Of a stretch of DNA of 56,107 nt, positions 16,967 through 25,800 are shown piece after piece. The notes beneath the pieces are model-generated. The model ran no database searches, was not told where the DNA came from, and worked only from the letters and a program-made list of their open reading frames with translations. The stretch spans positions 1 to 56,107 of the forward strand of contig CALGIG010000065.1 in the NCBI GenBank assembly GCA_937915865.1, read 5' to 3'. Every line of letters starts with the position of its first letter. Position 1 is the first letter of the stretch. The translations under genes were made by a program, and so were the position numbers. The DNA is from an uncultured Prolixibacteraceae bacterium. Its GTDB lineage: Bacteria; Bacteroidota; Bacteroidia; Bacteroidales; Prolixibacteraceae.

Positions 16967-18364
16967 ATGAAATCACCAATTAAGAAAACCATCCATATTT
17001 TACCACTTGCATGCATTATTGTTTCGGCAATTACAGCTATATTGTTTTTATTAGTTGCCTATAAAATTCTTGAAATAAATATTACTTTTTTTACTGCATT
17101 TAGAATTTTCAATGTTGCACTTCTGATACTTTTTGCAATTAAACGAAAATCGTTAACAGTATGGATTTTGATAAGCATTTTTGCAGGAGCCGAGTTTGGG
17201 CATGATTTACCTGAAATATCAAAAAACATGCAATTTCTTAGCGACATTTTTATTCACCTAATTAAAACTATTATAGCCCCACTAATTTTTGCAACGTTGG
17301 TGAATGGTATTGCTGGTCACAACGATTTAAAGTTGGTTGGAAGGTTAGGATGGAAATCTATATTATACTTCGAAGTTATTTCTACAATAGCTTTGTTTAT
17401 TGGACTTGCAGCTATCAACTTAAGTAAGGCCGGAGTTGGTTTAACTCTTCCTGAAAATGCAATGGCTCCAGTCACAGCAGCTAAAGCACATACATGGTCT
17501 GAATTTTTATTGCACATGTTTCCCGAAAATATTGCAAAATCAATTTACGAAGGAAATATCCTTCAGGTAGTAATTTTTAGTATCATTTTTGGAGTAGCTG
17601 TTGCCCGCATTCCTGATTCGTATCGTAAAACCATGTTACGATTTACAGAAGGACTTGCCGAAACGATGTTTAAATTCACCAACATTATCATGTATTATGC
17701 GCCAATTGCGGTTTTTGGAGCCATAGCATTTACAATTGGTCATTTAGGATTTGATATTTTAGGAAGCCTCGTAAAGCTATTAGCTACGCTATACGTTGCT
17801 TTGGTTATTTTCTTAATGGGAGTAATCCTACCTTTACTCCTTTTCCTGAAAATTCCAATAAAAAAATTCGTTCAGGCAATCAGCGAACCAGCCTCAATAG
17901 CTTTTGCAACAGCGAATTCAGAGTCGGCTTTACCTGCAGCGCTCGAAAATATGGAACGTTTTGGAGTGCCTCGAAAAATCGTGGCTTTTGTTATCCCTAC
18001 CGGATACAGCTTCAATTTAGATGGTACAACACTCTACCTCTCGTTAGCCTGTGTTTTTGTAGCCCAGGTGGCAGGCATCAGTATGCCATTTACTGATCAA
18101 TTGATTTTGTGTTTTATGCTAATGCTCACAAGTAAAGGAACCGCTGGTGTATCAAGAGCTTCATTGGTTGTACTGCTCGGAACTTTGTCAAGTTTTGGAC
18201 TGCCAACAACTCCAGTTTTTCTGATTTTAGGAATAGATGTTCTGATGGACATGGCCCGAACTACTGTAAATGTAATAGGCAATTGTACTGCTACCGTTGT
18301 TATGGCGAAATGGGAGAATGCGTTTGATGAAGAAAAAGCATTGACCTTTGAAAATGTTGATTAA
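16967..18364 (+). CDS. Sodium/dicarboxylate symporter (DAACS family)
   Basis: A 465-aa inner-membrane carrier of the glutamate/dicarboxylate symporter family. Family landmarks: the serine-rich re-entrant loop reads FATANSESALPAALE (usual form ATASSEATLP), the NLDGTTLY motif of the transport helix reads YSFNLDGTTLYLSLA, and SKGTAGVSRASLVVL marks the second hairpin. An extra hydrophobic N-terminus of ~80 residues precedes the standard core (LSDIFIHLIKTIIAPLIF), making it longer than DctA/GltP at this end. Likely imports glutamate, aspartate or C4-dicarboxylates with sodium or protons; the substrate cannot be read from sequence. It lies downstream of the LuxR-type regulator. Confidence 0.9.
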   Translation: MKSPIKKTIHILPLACIIVSAITAILFLLVAYKILEINITFFTAFRIFNVALLILFAIKRKSLTVWILISIFAGAEFGHDLPEISKNMQFLSDIFIHLIKTIIAPLIFATLVNGIAGHNDLKLVGRLGWKSILYFEVISTIALFIGLAAINLSKAGVGLTLPENAMAPVTAAKAHTWSEFLLHMFPENIAKSIYEGNILQVVIFSIIFGVAVARIPDSYRKTMLRFTEGLAETMFKFTNIIMYYAPIAVFGAIAFTIGHLGFDILGSLVKLLATLYVALVIFLMGVILPLLLFLKIPIKKFVQAISEPASIAFATANSESALPAALENMERFGVPRKIVAFVIPTGYSFNLDGTTLYLSLACVFVAQVAGISMPFTDQLILCFMLMLTSKGTAGVSRASLVVLLGTLSSFGLPTTPVFLILGIDVLMDMARTTVNVIGNCTATVVMAKWENAFDEEKALTFENVD

Positions 18365-18454
18365 GTGAAAAAAGGACTGCTTTCTATTTTTAAGAGTACG
18401 GAATAACATCTTCAAGCAATTTTTCAATTAAGTTTTCACGTTTCTTGCCCCGTC

Positions 18455-18476
18455 GTATACCACAATTATGGTATAC
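18455..18476. promoter_or_regulatory. Operator-like perfect dyad upstream of cysK
   Basis: GTATACC-N8-GGTATAC is a perfect 7+7 palindrome about 75 bp before the cysK start. A related partial half, AGGTATTGTG, follows at about 18492-18501. It has no T-run and lies on the promoter side of cysK, so a regulator-binding site is more likely than a terminator. The ATACC/GGTAT arms resemble dyads bound by small winged-helix regulators such as the Rrf2 group; that link is inference only. Confidence 0.5.
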
Positions 18477-18550
18477 AATATACTACCATTTAGGTATTGT
18501 GTCAGCTATAAATCAGTTCAATATTTGTAAAAACAAAAAAGGAAAACATC

Positions 18551-19510
18551 ATGACAAAAATTGCACAAAAATTAACCGATTTGATTGGCAAAACTCCTTT
18601 ACTGGAGTTGACCAACTTTAACCGCCACTACAACTTAAATGCACAAATTATAGCCAAACTAGAGTATTTTAATCCGGGCGGAAGTGTAAAAGACCGAATT
18701 GGAAAAGCAATGATTGAAGATGCAGAACAAAGAGGCATCTTAAACCCCGATTCAGTAATTATTGAACCAACAAGTGGAAATACAGGTATTGCGCTTGCCC
18801 TGGTTGCTGCTGCAAAAGGCTACCGCTTAATTATTACTTTGCCTGAAACATTTAGTGTCGAACGACGCAACTTACTGAAAGCTTTGGGAGCCGAACTTGT
18901 TTTGACTCCTGGAAATCAGGGAATGAAAGGTGCTATTGCCAAAGCAGTAGAACTGGCAGAAGCGACTCCGAATTCATTTATCCCCCAGCAGTTTAAAAAT
19001 CCTGCAAACCCAGCTATTCACCGCGCTACAACTGCCGAAGAAATATGGAACGACACCGATGGTCAGGTCGATATATTTATTTCGGGAGCAGGCACTGGCG
19101 GTACCGTAACCGGTGTTGGCGAAGTGCTGAAGCAACGCAAACCTTCAGTGCAAATTATTGTAGTTGAGCCAACCGATTCACCAGTAATTTCGGGGGGAAA
19201 TCCTGGTCCACACAAAATTCAGGGAATCGGCCCAGGTTTTGTTCCAGATGTTTTGAATCGTGCTGTAATCGACGAAGTATTTACGGTTAGCAACGACGAT
19301 GCATTTGCGACCAGCCGACAGTTGGCCCGCACCGAAGGTTTGTTGGTTGGCATTTCTTCAGGAGCTGCAGCTTTTGCTGCTCTGCAGGTAGCCAAACGTC
19401 CTGAAAACAAAGGAAAGAAAATTGTGGTTATTTTGCCCGATACAGGTGAACGTTACCTTTCAACAATTCTGTATCAATTTGAAGAACCTGTAGCTGTTCA
19501 CGCTAATTGA
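18551..19510 (+). CDS. cysK: Cysteine synthase (O-acetylserine sulfhydrylase)
   Basis: A PLP enzyme making cysteine from O-acetylserine and sulfide. The 319-aa length is typical. Seen: the PLP lysine in NPGGSVKDRIG (Lys47), the substrate loop EPTSGNTGIALA, the PLP phosphate loop GAGTGGTVTGVGE and EPTDSPVISGGNPGPHKIQG, typical of CysK-type rather than CysM-type enzymes. The gene is followed after 61 bp by a ThiS/MoaD-like sulfur-carrier gene, and a single terminator lies after both, so they are probably one transcript. This suggests the sulfur donor may be a protein thiocarboxylate instead of, or as well as, free sulfide (inference). A dyad at 18455-18476 may regulate it. Confidence 0.95.
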   Translation: MTKIAQKLTDLIGKTPLLELTNFNRHYNLNAQIIAKLEYFNPGGSVKDRIGKAMIEDAEQRGILNPDSVIIEPTSGNTGIALALVAAAKGYRLIITLPETFSVERRNLLKALGAELVLTPGNQGMKGAIAKAVELAEATPNSFIPQQFKNPANPAIHRATTAEEIWNDTDGQVDIFISGAGTGGTVTGVGEVLKQRKPSVQIIVVEPTDSPVISGGNPGPHKIQGIGPGFVPDVLNRAVIDEVFTVSNDDAFATSRQLARTEGLLVGISSGAAAFAALQVAKRPENKGKKIVVILPDTGERYLSTILYQFEEPVAVHAN

Positions 19511-19571
19511 TTTTTACACCTGTCGATGATTGATATTTATGTTTAGTTTTAAAATTCAAAAATCTAAAAAT

Positions 19572-19805
19572 ATGGGTAAGATAAAACTGAATGGGAATGA
19601 TTTTGAAATTGAAGGTCCGGTTTCTGTAGCAGATTTACTTATAAAAAATAATATTGCGAAAAAATCTAATGTCTCAGTTCAATTAAACGGTGAATTTGTC
19701 GACCATGCCCATTTCAATACTATAAATACCAATCACGGCGACATCGTTGTTTTTATGTATTTTATCAATGGTGGAAGTTATCCTCATCAAGTCAGGTACC
19801 GATAA
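19572..19805 (+). CDS. ThiS/MoaD-like sulfur-carrier protein with C-terminal extension
   Basis: A 77-aa beta-grasp protein of the ThiS/MoaD type (KIKLNGNDFEI, SVADLLIKNNI, VSVQLNGEFV, GDIVVFMYFINGG). Carriers of this family must end in Gly-Gly so that the terminus can be adenylated and turned into a thiocarboxylate. Here Gly67-Gly68 is followed by nine residues, SYPHQVRYR. Known precedents are carriers whose tail is removed by a JAMM-type protease (QbsE, HcyS); no such protease is in the window. I start at ATG 19572; an upstream TTG at 19530 would add 14 residues that do not fit the fold. It follows cysK closely, so a role in cysteine synthesis is plausible. Confidence 0.75.
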   Translation: MGKIKLNGNDFEIEGPVSVADLLIKNNIAKKSNVSVQLNGEFVDHAHFNTINTNHGDIVVFMYFINGGSYPHQVRYR

Positions 19806-19839
19806 TTCATTTAACCAGGAAAAATAAAAATGCAAAAAT

Positions 19840-19874
19840 AAAGGTTGCAGTTTCGGGAATCGGCTGCAACCTTT
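19840..19874 (+). terminator. Rho-independent terminator of the cysK operon
   Basis: AAAGGTTGCAG (19840-19850) and CTGCAACCTTT (19864-19874) form a perfect 11-bp stem with a 13-nt loop, followed by a T-run. It lies 35 bp after the sulfur-carrier stop. The opposite strand reads A-rich, so it could also work for clpB transcripts coming the other way. Confidence 0.85.
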
Positions 19875-20006
19875 TTTCATTAAAAAGTCCTTGTTAATTC
19901 TGGAATAAAAGCTAAAAAATACAACATTTATTTAACCGTAATTAAATTGGTTATATCAACTATTAATTACCAGAAAACAAACTCTTTGGGGCACTACCAA
20001 TAGCCC

Positions 20007-22595
20007 TTATGTGTACTTAAAAACAATTTCATCGTTTTCAACATCAACTTTAACTTTGGTACGGTTATCCATTCGTCCTGAAAGAATCTCTCTCGACAGA
20101 TCGTTCAGTAAATACTTCTGAAGCATTCGTTTAACAGGACGAGCTCCATGTGTAGGGTCGTAACCTATCGTAGCCAGCCAGTCGATAGCTTCGTCAGATA
20201 TTTCAATAGTAAATTTACTTTCAGGTATCCTTTTTAATATCAGGTTAAATTGAAGTTTCACAATATTCCGAACATCTTTCCGCGATAACGGCGTGAACAT
20301 GATAACTTCGTCAATACGGTTCAAAAATTCTGGTGAAATTGTCTTCCGAAGTAATTCGAACAGTTCAGTTCTGGCTTGATCTTCAACCTGCGACCTGTTT
20401 CGCTCGTTAATTGTTTCAAACCGCTCCTGAATAAGATGCGAACCCAAATTGGAAGTCATAATAATGATCGTATTTTTAAAATTCGCTATCCTACCCTTAT
20501 TATCAGTCAAACGCCCATCGTCCAACACTTGTAACAACACATTGAAAACATCGGGATGCGCTTTTTCAATTTCATCGAATAATATGACTGAATAAGGTTT
20601 ACGGCGAACAGCTTCTGTCAATTGTCCACCTTCTTCGTAACCAACATATCCGGGAGGCGAACCAATCAGCCTTGTAACAGAGAACTTTTCCTGATATTCA
20701 GACATATCAATTCGGGTTAGCATATTTTCATCGTCGAACAGAAATTCAGCCAGGGCTTTTGCCAATTCAGTTTTACCAACACCTGTTGTTCCGAGGAAAA
20801 TAAATGATCCAATTGGGCGTTTATCATCCTGTAAACCAGCACGGCTTCGGCGAACAGCGTCGGCAACAGCCCGAATAGCCTCGTGCTGGCCAATTACACG
20901 ATTATGCAACTCATCTTCAAGATGAAGCAACTTTTCTCTCTCGCTTTGTAACATTCGTGCAACAGGTATTCCGGTCCATCGCGACACAATTTCAGAGATA
21001 TCTTCAGCATCAACCTCTTCTTTTATCAGGTGCTGATCTTTATTGCTGCTTAATTCACTTTTCAGTTTTTCAATATCAGTTTCGGCTTCCCTGATTTTTC
21101 CATACCTGATTTCGGCAACACGGCCAAAATCGCCTGAACGTTCTGCTTGCTCTGCTTCAATTTTGAGGTTTTCAATTTCCTGTTTTTTTTGTTGAATCCC
21201 ATCAATCAATGACTTTTCGAGCTGCCATTGAGCCCTGAATTTCGATTGTTCCTGTTTCAGATTAGCAATTTCCTCATTCAAAACCGAAAGCTTTCTTTCA
21301 TCTTTTTCTCGTTTAATAGCTTCCCGTTCAATTTCGAGTTGCATAATTTTACGGTCAATTTCGTCCAGTTCCTGAGGAACAGAGTCCATCTCAAGCCGTA
21401 AGCGGGCTGCTGCTTCGTCCATTAAGTCGATAGCTTTATCCGGCAAAAAACGATCGGTAATATACCGTTGCGATAATTCCACCGAAGCAATAATAGCCTC
21501 GTCTTTAATTCTTACTTTATGGTGATTTTCATAACGTTCCTTCAATCCACGCAAAATAGCAATTGCGCTTAAAACATCCGGTTCATCTACTGCAACAATC
21601 TGGAAACGACGTTCTAATGCTTTATCCTTTTCAAAGTACTTCTGATATTCGTTTAAGGTTGTTGCACCAATGGCACGTAATTCGCCTCTGGCCAACGCAG
21701 GTTTCAAAATATTCGCTGCATCCATAGCGCCTTCGCTTTTCCCGGCACCAACCAACGTATGAATTTCGTCAATAAACAAAATTATCTCGCCGTTAGCATT
21801 AATAACTTCATTTACAACAGCCTTCAATCGTTCTTCAAATTCGCCTTTGTACTTGGCACCTGCAATTAAAGCCCCCATATCCAACGAAAAAATTTGTTTC
21901 GATTTCAGGTTTTCGGGAACGTCTCCCCTAACTATTCGTTGAGCAAGTCCTTCTGCAATAGCAGTTTTACCGGTACCTGGCTCTCCAATCAATATAGGGT
22001 TATTTTTTGTTCTTCGGGATAAAATCTGAAGTATCCGACGAATTTCATCATCACGCCCGATAACCGGATCGAGTTTACCGTCCCTGGCCCGCTGGTTAAG
22101 GTTTATAGCAAAGCGGTTAAGCGAATCAAATTTATCTTCTGCCAACTGACTATCAACTTTAGCTCCTTTACGAAGCTCTTTTACAGCAGTTAATAAATCT
22201 TTTTTTGAAACGCCAGCATCTTTTAACATCCGACTAATGGTATCACCAGCTTCAAGCAAACCTGCCAATATATGTTCAACCGAAACAAACTGGTCGCCCA
22301 TCTCCTGCATAAATCCAATAGATTTTTGCAAAGCTTTGTTACTATCCGACGACAAATAAGGTTCTCCACCCGAAACTTTGGGGTAGGAATCAACAATCTT
22401 TTCGAGTGCTTGATGAATAGCTACCAGGTTTGAGCCAACTTTTTTTAATAAAAATCCAGTTACATTTTCCGCTTCGTGAAACAAACCCATTAAAATATGG
22501 CCAGTTTCAATAGCCTGATTCTGTTTGCCCTGAGCCACCTCAAAGGCATGTTGAATAGCTTCCTGAGATTTAATTGTAAAATTGTTAAAATTCAT
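20007..22595 (-). CDS. clpB: ATP-dependent disaggregase ClpB
   Basis: ClpB is a hexameric AAA+ chaperone that rescues aggregated proteins together with DnaK. I choose the ATG at 22595, giving 862 aa and starting MNFNNFTIKSQEAIQ, the normal N-terminus; an upstream in-frame start would add 30 basic residues not seen in the family. Order: Clp-N repeats (1-145), AAA-1 with GEPGTGKTAIAEG, the long coiled-coil middle domain (about 400-530, rich in E/K/Q), AAA-2 with GTTGVGKTELAKAL, and the D2-small domain ending DEIVFKYT. Length and motifs are complete. It is a single gene; the large secreted-protein gene upstream runs in the same direction but is separated by a hairpin at 22780-22814. Confidence 0.97.
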   Translation of the reverse strand: MNFNNFTIKSQEAIQHAFEVAQGKQNQAIETGHILMGLFHEAENVTGFLLKKVGSNLVAIHQALEKIVDSYPKVSGGEPYLSSDSNKALQKSIGFMQEMGDQFVSVEHILAGLLEAGDTISRMLKDAGVSKKDLLTAVKELRKGAKVDSQLAEDKFDSLNRFAINLNQRARDGKLDPVIGRDDEIRRILQILSRRTKNNPILIGEPGTGKTAIAEGLAQRIVRGDVPENLKSKQIFSLDMGALIAGAKYKGEFEERLKAVVNEVINANGEIILFIDEIHTLVGAGKSEGAMDAANILKPALARGELRAIGATTLNEYQKYFEKDKALERRFQIVAVDEPDVLSAIAILRGLKERYENHHKVRIKDEAIIASVELSQRYITDRFLPDKAIDLMDEAAARLRLEMDSVPQELDEIDRKIMQLEIEREAIKREKDERKLSVLNEEIANLKQEQSKFRAQWQLEKSLIDGIQQKKQEIENLKIEAEQAERSGDFGRVAEIRYGKIREAETDIEKLKSELSSNKDQHLIKEEVDAEDISEIVSRWTGIPVARMLQSEREKLLHLEDELHNRVIGQHEAIRAVADAVRRSRAGLQDDKRPIGSFIFLGTTGVGKTELAKALAEFLFDDENMLTRIDMSEYQEKFSVTRLIGSPPGYVGYEEGGQLTEAVRRKPYSVILFDEIEKAHPDVFNVLLQVLDDGRLTDNKGRIANFKNTIIIMTSNLGSHLIQERFETINERNRSQVEDQARTELFELLRKTISPEFLNRIDEVIMFTPLSRKDVRNIVKLQFNLILKRIPESKFTIEISDEAIDWLATIGYDPTHGARPVKRMLQKYLLNDLSREILSGRMDNRTKVKVDVENDEIVFKYT

Positions 22596-22779
22596 ATTTT
22601 TTATTTTAATTGTTTCCCGTTGTTTAGTACGCAAAACTCTCAGCAAAGTGTTTGCCAGCAAGTTTTTTTTTCTCGGAGTTGTCAATTTGGCTTGTAGCTA
22701 TGACCAATCAGGAAATTTTTTCAGGAAAGAAAAATACAAAAAGACTTTTTGACATAAAACTATCAGCAACAAAACACCA

Positions 22780-22814
22780 AAGCCTGTAAAACCATTTTAA
22801 AATTTTACAGGCTT
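22780..22814 (-). terminator. Hairpin between the secreted multidomain gene and clpB
   Basis: AAGCCTGTAAAA (22780-22791) pairs perfectly with TTTTACAGGCTT (22803-22814) around an 11-nt loop. It lies 43 bp after the stop of the 1519-aa gene. The T-run on the minus strand is short, but AT-rich sequence at both ends suits a two-way terminator. Confidence 0.7.
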
Positions 22815-22857
22815 GAGATTTCTTCTTTATTTTCGCCAGAAACACACCAAAATAAAA

Positions 22858-25800
22858 CTACGGAGCCGATACACAACCATTGGTATCTTTCACCTTAATA
22901 GTAAAACTATTAGCTGAAAGCCCTGTAAATGTATGAGTTGTTTCCGGAGTTATCGTATAGTTTGTGCCATTGTTTATCGAAAAATAATAACTGCCAGCGC
23001 CCCCTACCCCAGTTATCTTTATCTTTCCGTCATTACCTCCGTAGCAACTTACCGGAGTTAATTCGTATGTTGTCGTTGGTAAAGCATTTACTGTTACAGT
23101 AACCGTACCCGATTGCGCATTGGAACATATTGAAGAGCTTGCATCACGAACTGAAACAAGATTATATACATAAGTACCTGCAACATTAGTAACCTGATTT
23201 ACAGATGTAGTATTCCCCGATGAAGTTGTTACTGATTGTACCGATCCACTATTAACGGTATAAAAAAAGGTATAAGGTGCAGTTCCATTTGCTCCGGTAA
23301 ATGTTATACCAGGATTCGTGGCATTAACACAAACAGACGTTGTTCCGCTAATAGCCGCAGTAGCAACAACACTTTGTACTGTTAAACTTCCACTTATCGA
23401 TGCTTGAGAGCACGACCCGCCTGAAGTTGTAACAGTATAAGTAAACGTACCTGCAACCGTAGGAGTACCTGAAATAGTAAAAACTCCAGAACTAAAACTT
23501 CCGGTAACACCAGCGGGCAAACTTCCTGAAGTAATAGAAGCACCTGTTCCAGCCCCACCAACAGAAAAAGTAACTGGCGTTATTGCATTGTTGATACATG
23601 TAGTTTGCGGATTAGTTGATGCTACCGATGTTTGCGTTATGGTAGAATTTCCATTTACTGTTATTGTGAATGTTTGACTGGAAGAAGTATCCACTCCCCC
23701 AAACAAAGTTCCACCGTCGTCTTGTAGTACCACAGTAATTGTTGCTGTCCCATAATTTGTTGCATGTGGTGAATATGATAACGTTCCAGTCGAACTAATT
23801 GTAGGTTGACTACTAAAAACAGATGTATTGGTATTTCCGGTAATATTAAAAGTTAACAATTGTAATGACTCGTTAGATGGACCTGTAGAAATTGAACTTG
23901 CCCATGATGCTACTGTTTGTACTCCCGATCCAACACATACCGCCTGGTTCGTGCCTTTAACAAAAGAAGGGGCATCATTAACAGGATTAACCACCACCGT
24001 TATAGTGGCTTCATTAGATGTAATACCAGAATCATCATTTACTACATACTGAATTGATACGGTCCCATTGTAATTGCTATACGGAGTAAATGTAACATTT
24101 CCAGAATTGTCTACCGTAAATGTTCCTTGCCCTGCGACACTAAAAGAAGTTTGTTGTCCACTGGTTTCGGGATCAAGATCAACTGTTGCTACGTTAATTG
24201 TATGTCCCGAATAAGGAGTATCATTATTCGTAACACTGAAAGTGACAGGAGTATCTTCATTAGTGGTAGAATTATCATTCACAGCTGTAGGATTGGTTAG
24301 CGCAACCCCGAAATTAACATTAGTCTCCTCTCCGGCTGTCAATCCGGTAACTTTTCCATCAGTTGTTCCATCATTGCCAGTCAACGAATTAGCAGCATTA
24401 TTATTTATTTCTCCATTAAAACTTCCTCCAGCCGGCAAAGAAGCCACAGGGGTAGTTCCGGTTCCATAAATGGTCGAAGTAATCCAAATACTATATGATG
24501 TTGACGCGGATAAATAATCGAACCTGTAACTGCCATCTGAGTTTATGGCTTGTGTAGATACTGTAACACCAGAAGCAACCAATGTTGCATAAATTGGCTG
24601 ACCACCAATATTATTTATACCAGTTCCGTCTACCTTGTTCGACCCGGAAGAGCCATTGGTATCATTATAAACATACCCTGAAATGTAATTATTTACCGAA
24701 TTGGCAATAGCAATTGTAGCGCAAGCCTGTGAGCCTGTATTGCATATATTTGAAGGAGTTGTACAAACCGTATAAGTACCATTTTGCCCGGCTCCGTTTA
24801 AATTCAGATAAATTGTTGTTCCGGTTGAGGTCCCAATATAACTTGCCCCTGAAGGAATTGTCCAGGCATAATTAGTAGCATTGGAATATCCGGTTGCAGT
24901 AAACTGCAAACTGCTTTGATTATCAGAAAAAGCGGTATAATACACTTTTATTGTCACATAATCAATATTAGCAGCTACATTTCCAGTACTTGAATTTCGG
25001 TTGGCCTGAATCCTTAATCCCAAATTACTGATTTCAGAAGCTGTCCAAGTACGCCCCCACAAATTTGTTGAACCGCCATAAGTAGTACTTGCCTCGGTAG
25101 TTGGCCATGCCGTTGTATTCTTTAAGTCACTTCCAACAGGAGTCCCATTAACCATCAATTGAATTAAATTATCATAAACCCGTGTAGAAGTACCAGCCGA
25201 TTTCTCAATTTGAACTTCAATACCAACAATTGAAGATATAGAAGGTACCGAAAGGCCAAAACCCGTTAAATCCAGGTAATTCGAAATTGTACTTACAGCC
25301 ATGGTTGCTGTAGCCCTGTTATTATCCGAAGTGTAAACATTAGTAGGATTTGTCCAGGAAACGGTTCCGGCAGCATTATTGTTTGTAGCAGACGAGGCTG
25401 GATTAGCCGAAGTAGAAAGATTACTACCATTCTGCGCAGAACTACTGGTAATAACTCCTGTTCCTGTAACTGCTGGAGAGATACTTACGTCAACAGGGAT
25501 TCTGGTACTTTCGCACCCTGAAGCCGTAGTATAAATAGCCACATAATAAGTTGTATTAGAACTAATAGATGGGGTCGTAAACGGATTTCCGGTATAAAGC
25601 AATGTACCTCCGGTTGCTGCACTATACCATCGATAAATCTGTCCTGAACCGGCGCCAGAAGCTGTAAGTACCGCTGTTCCTGGTGGCGAACAAATATAAT
25701 TGGTTCCTGTTGTAACCGGACCAATTTGTGCCGAGTGCGTTGCAGTAACCGAGGTAGCCAAACCACTACAGGAAGTTGTTGCAGTATTTGTTTTTGTACC

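Noticed and set aside
19530..19571. TTG start adding 14 residues to the sulfur carrier
   Set aside because: The ThiS-like fold begins at KIKLNG; ATG 19572 fits and no ribosome-binding signal favours the TTG.
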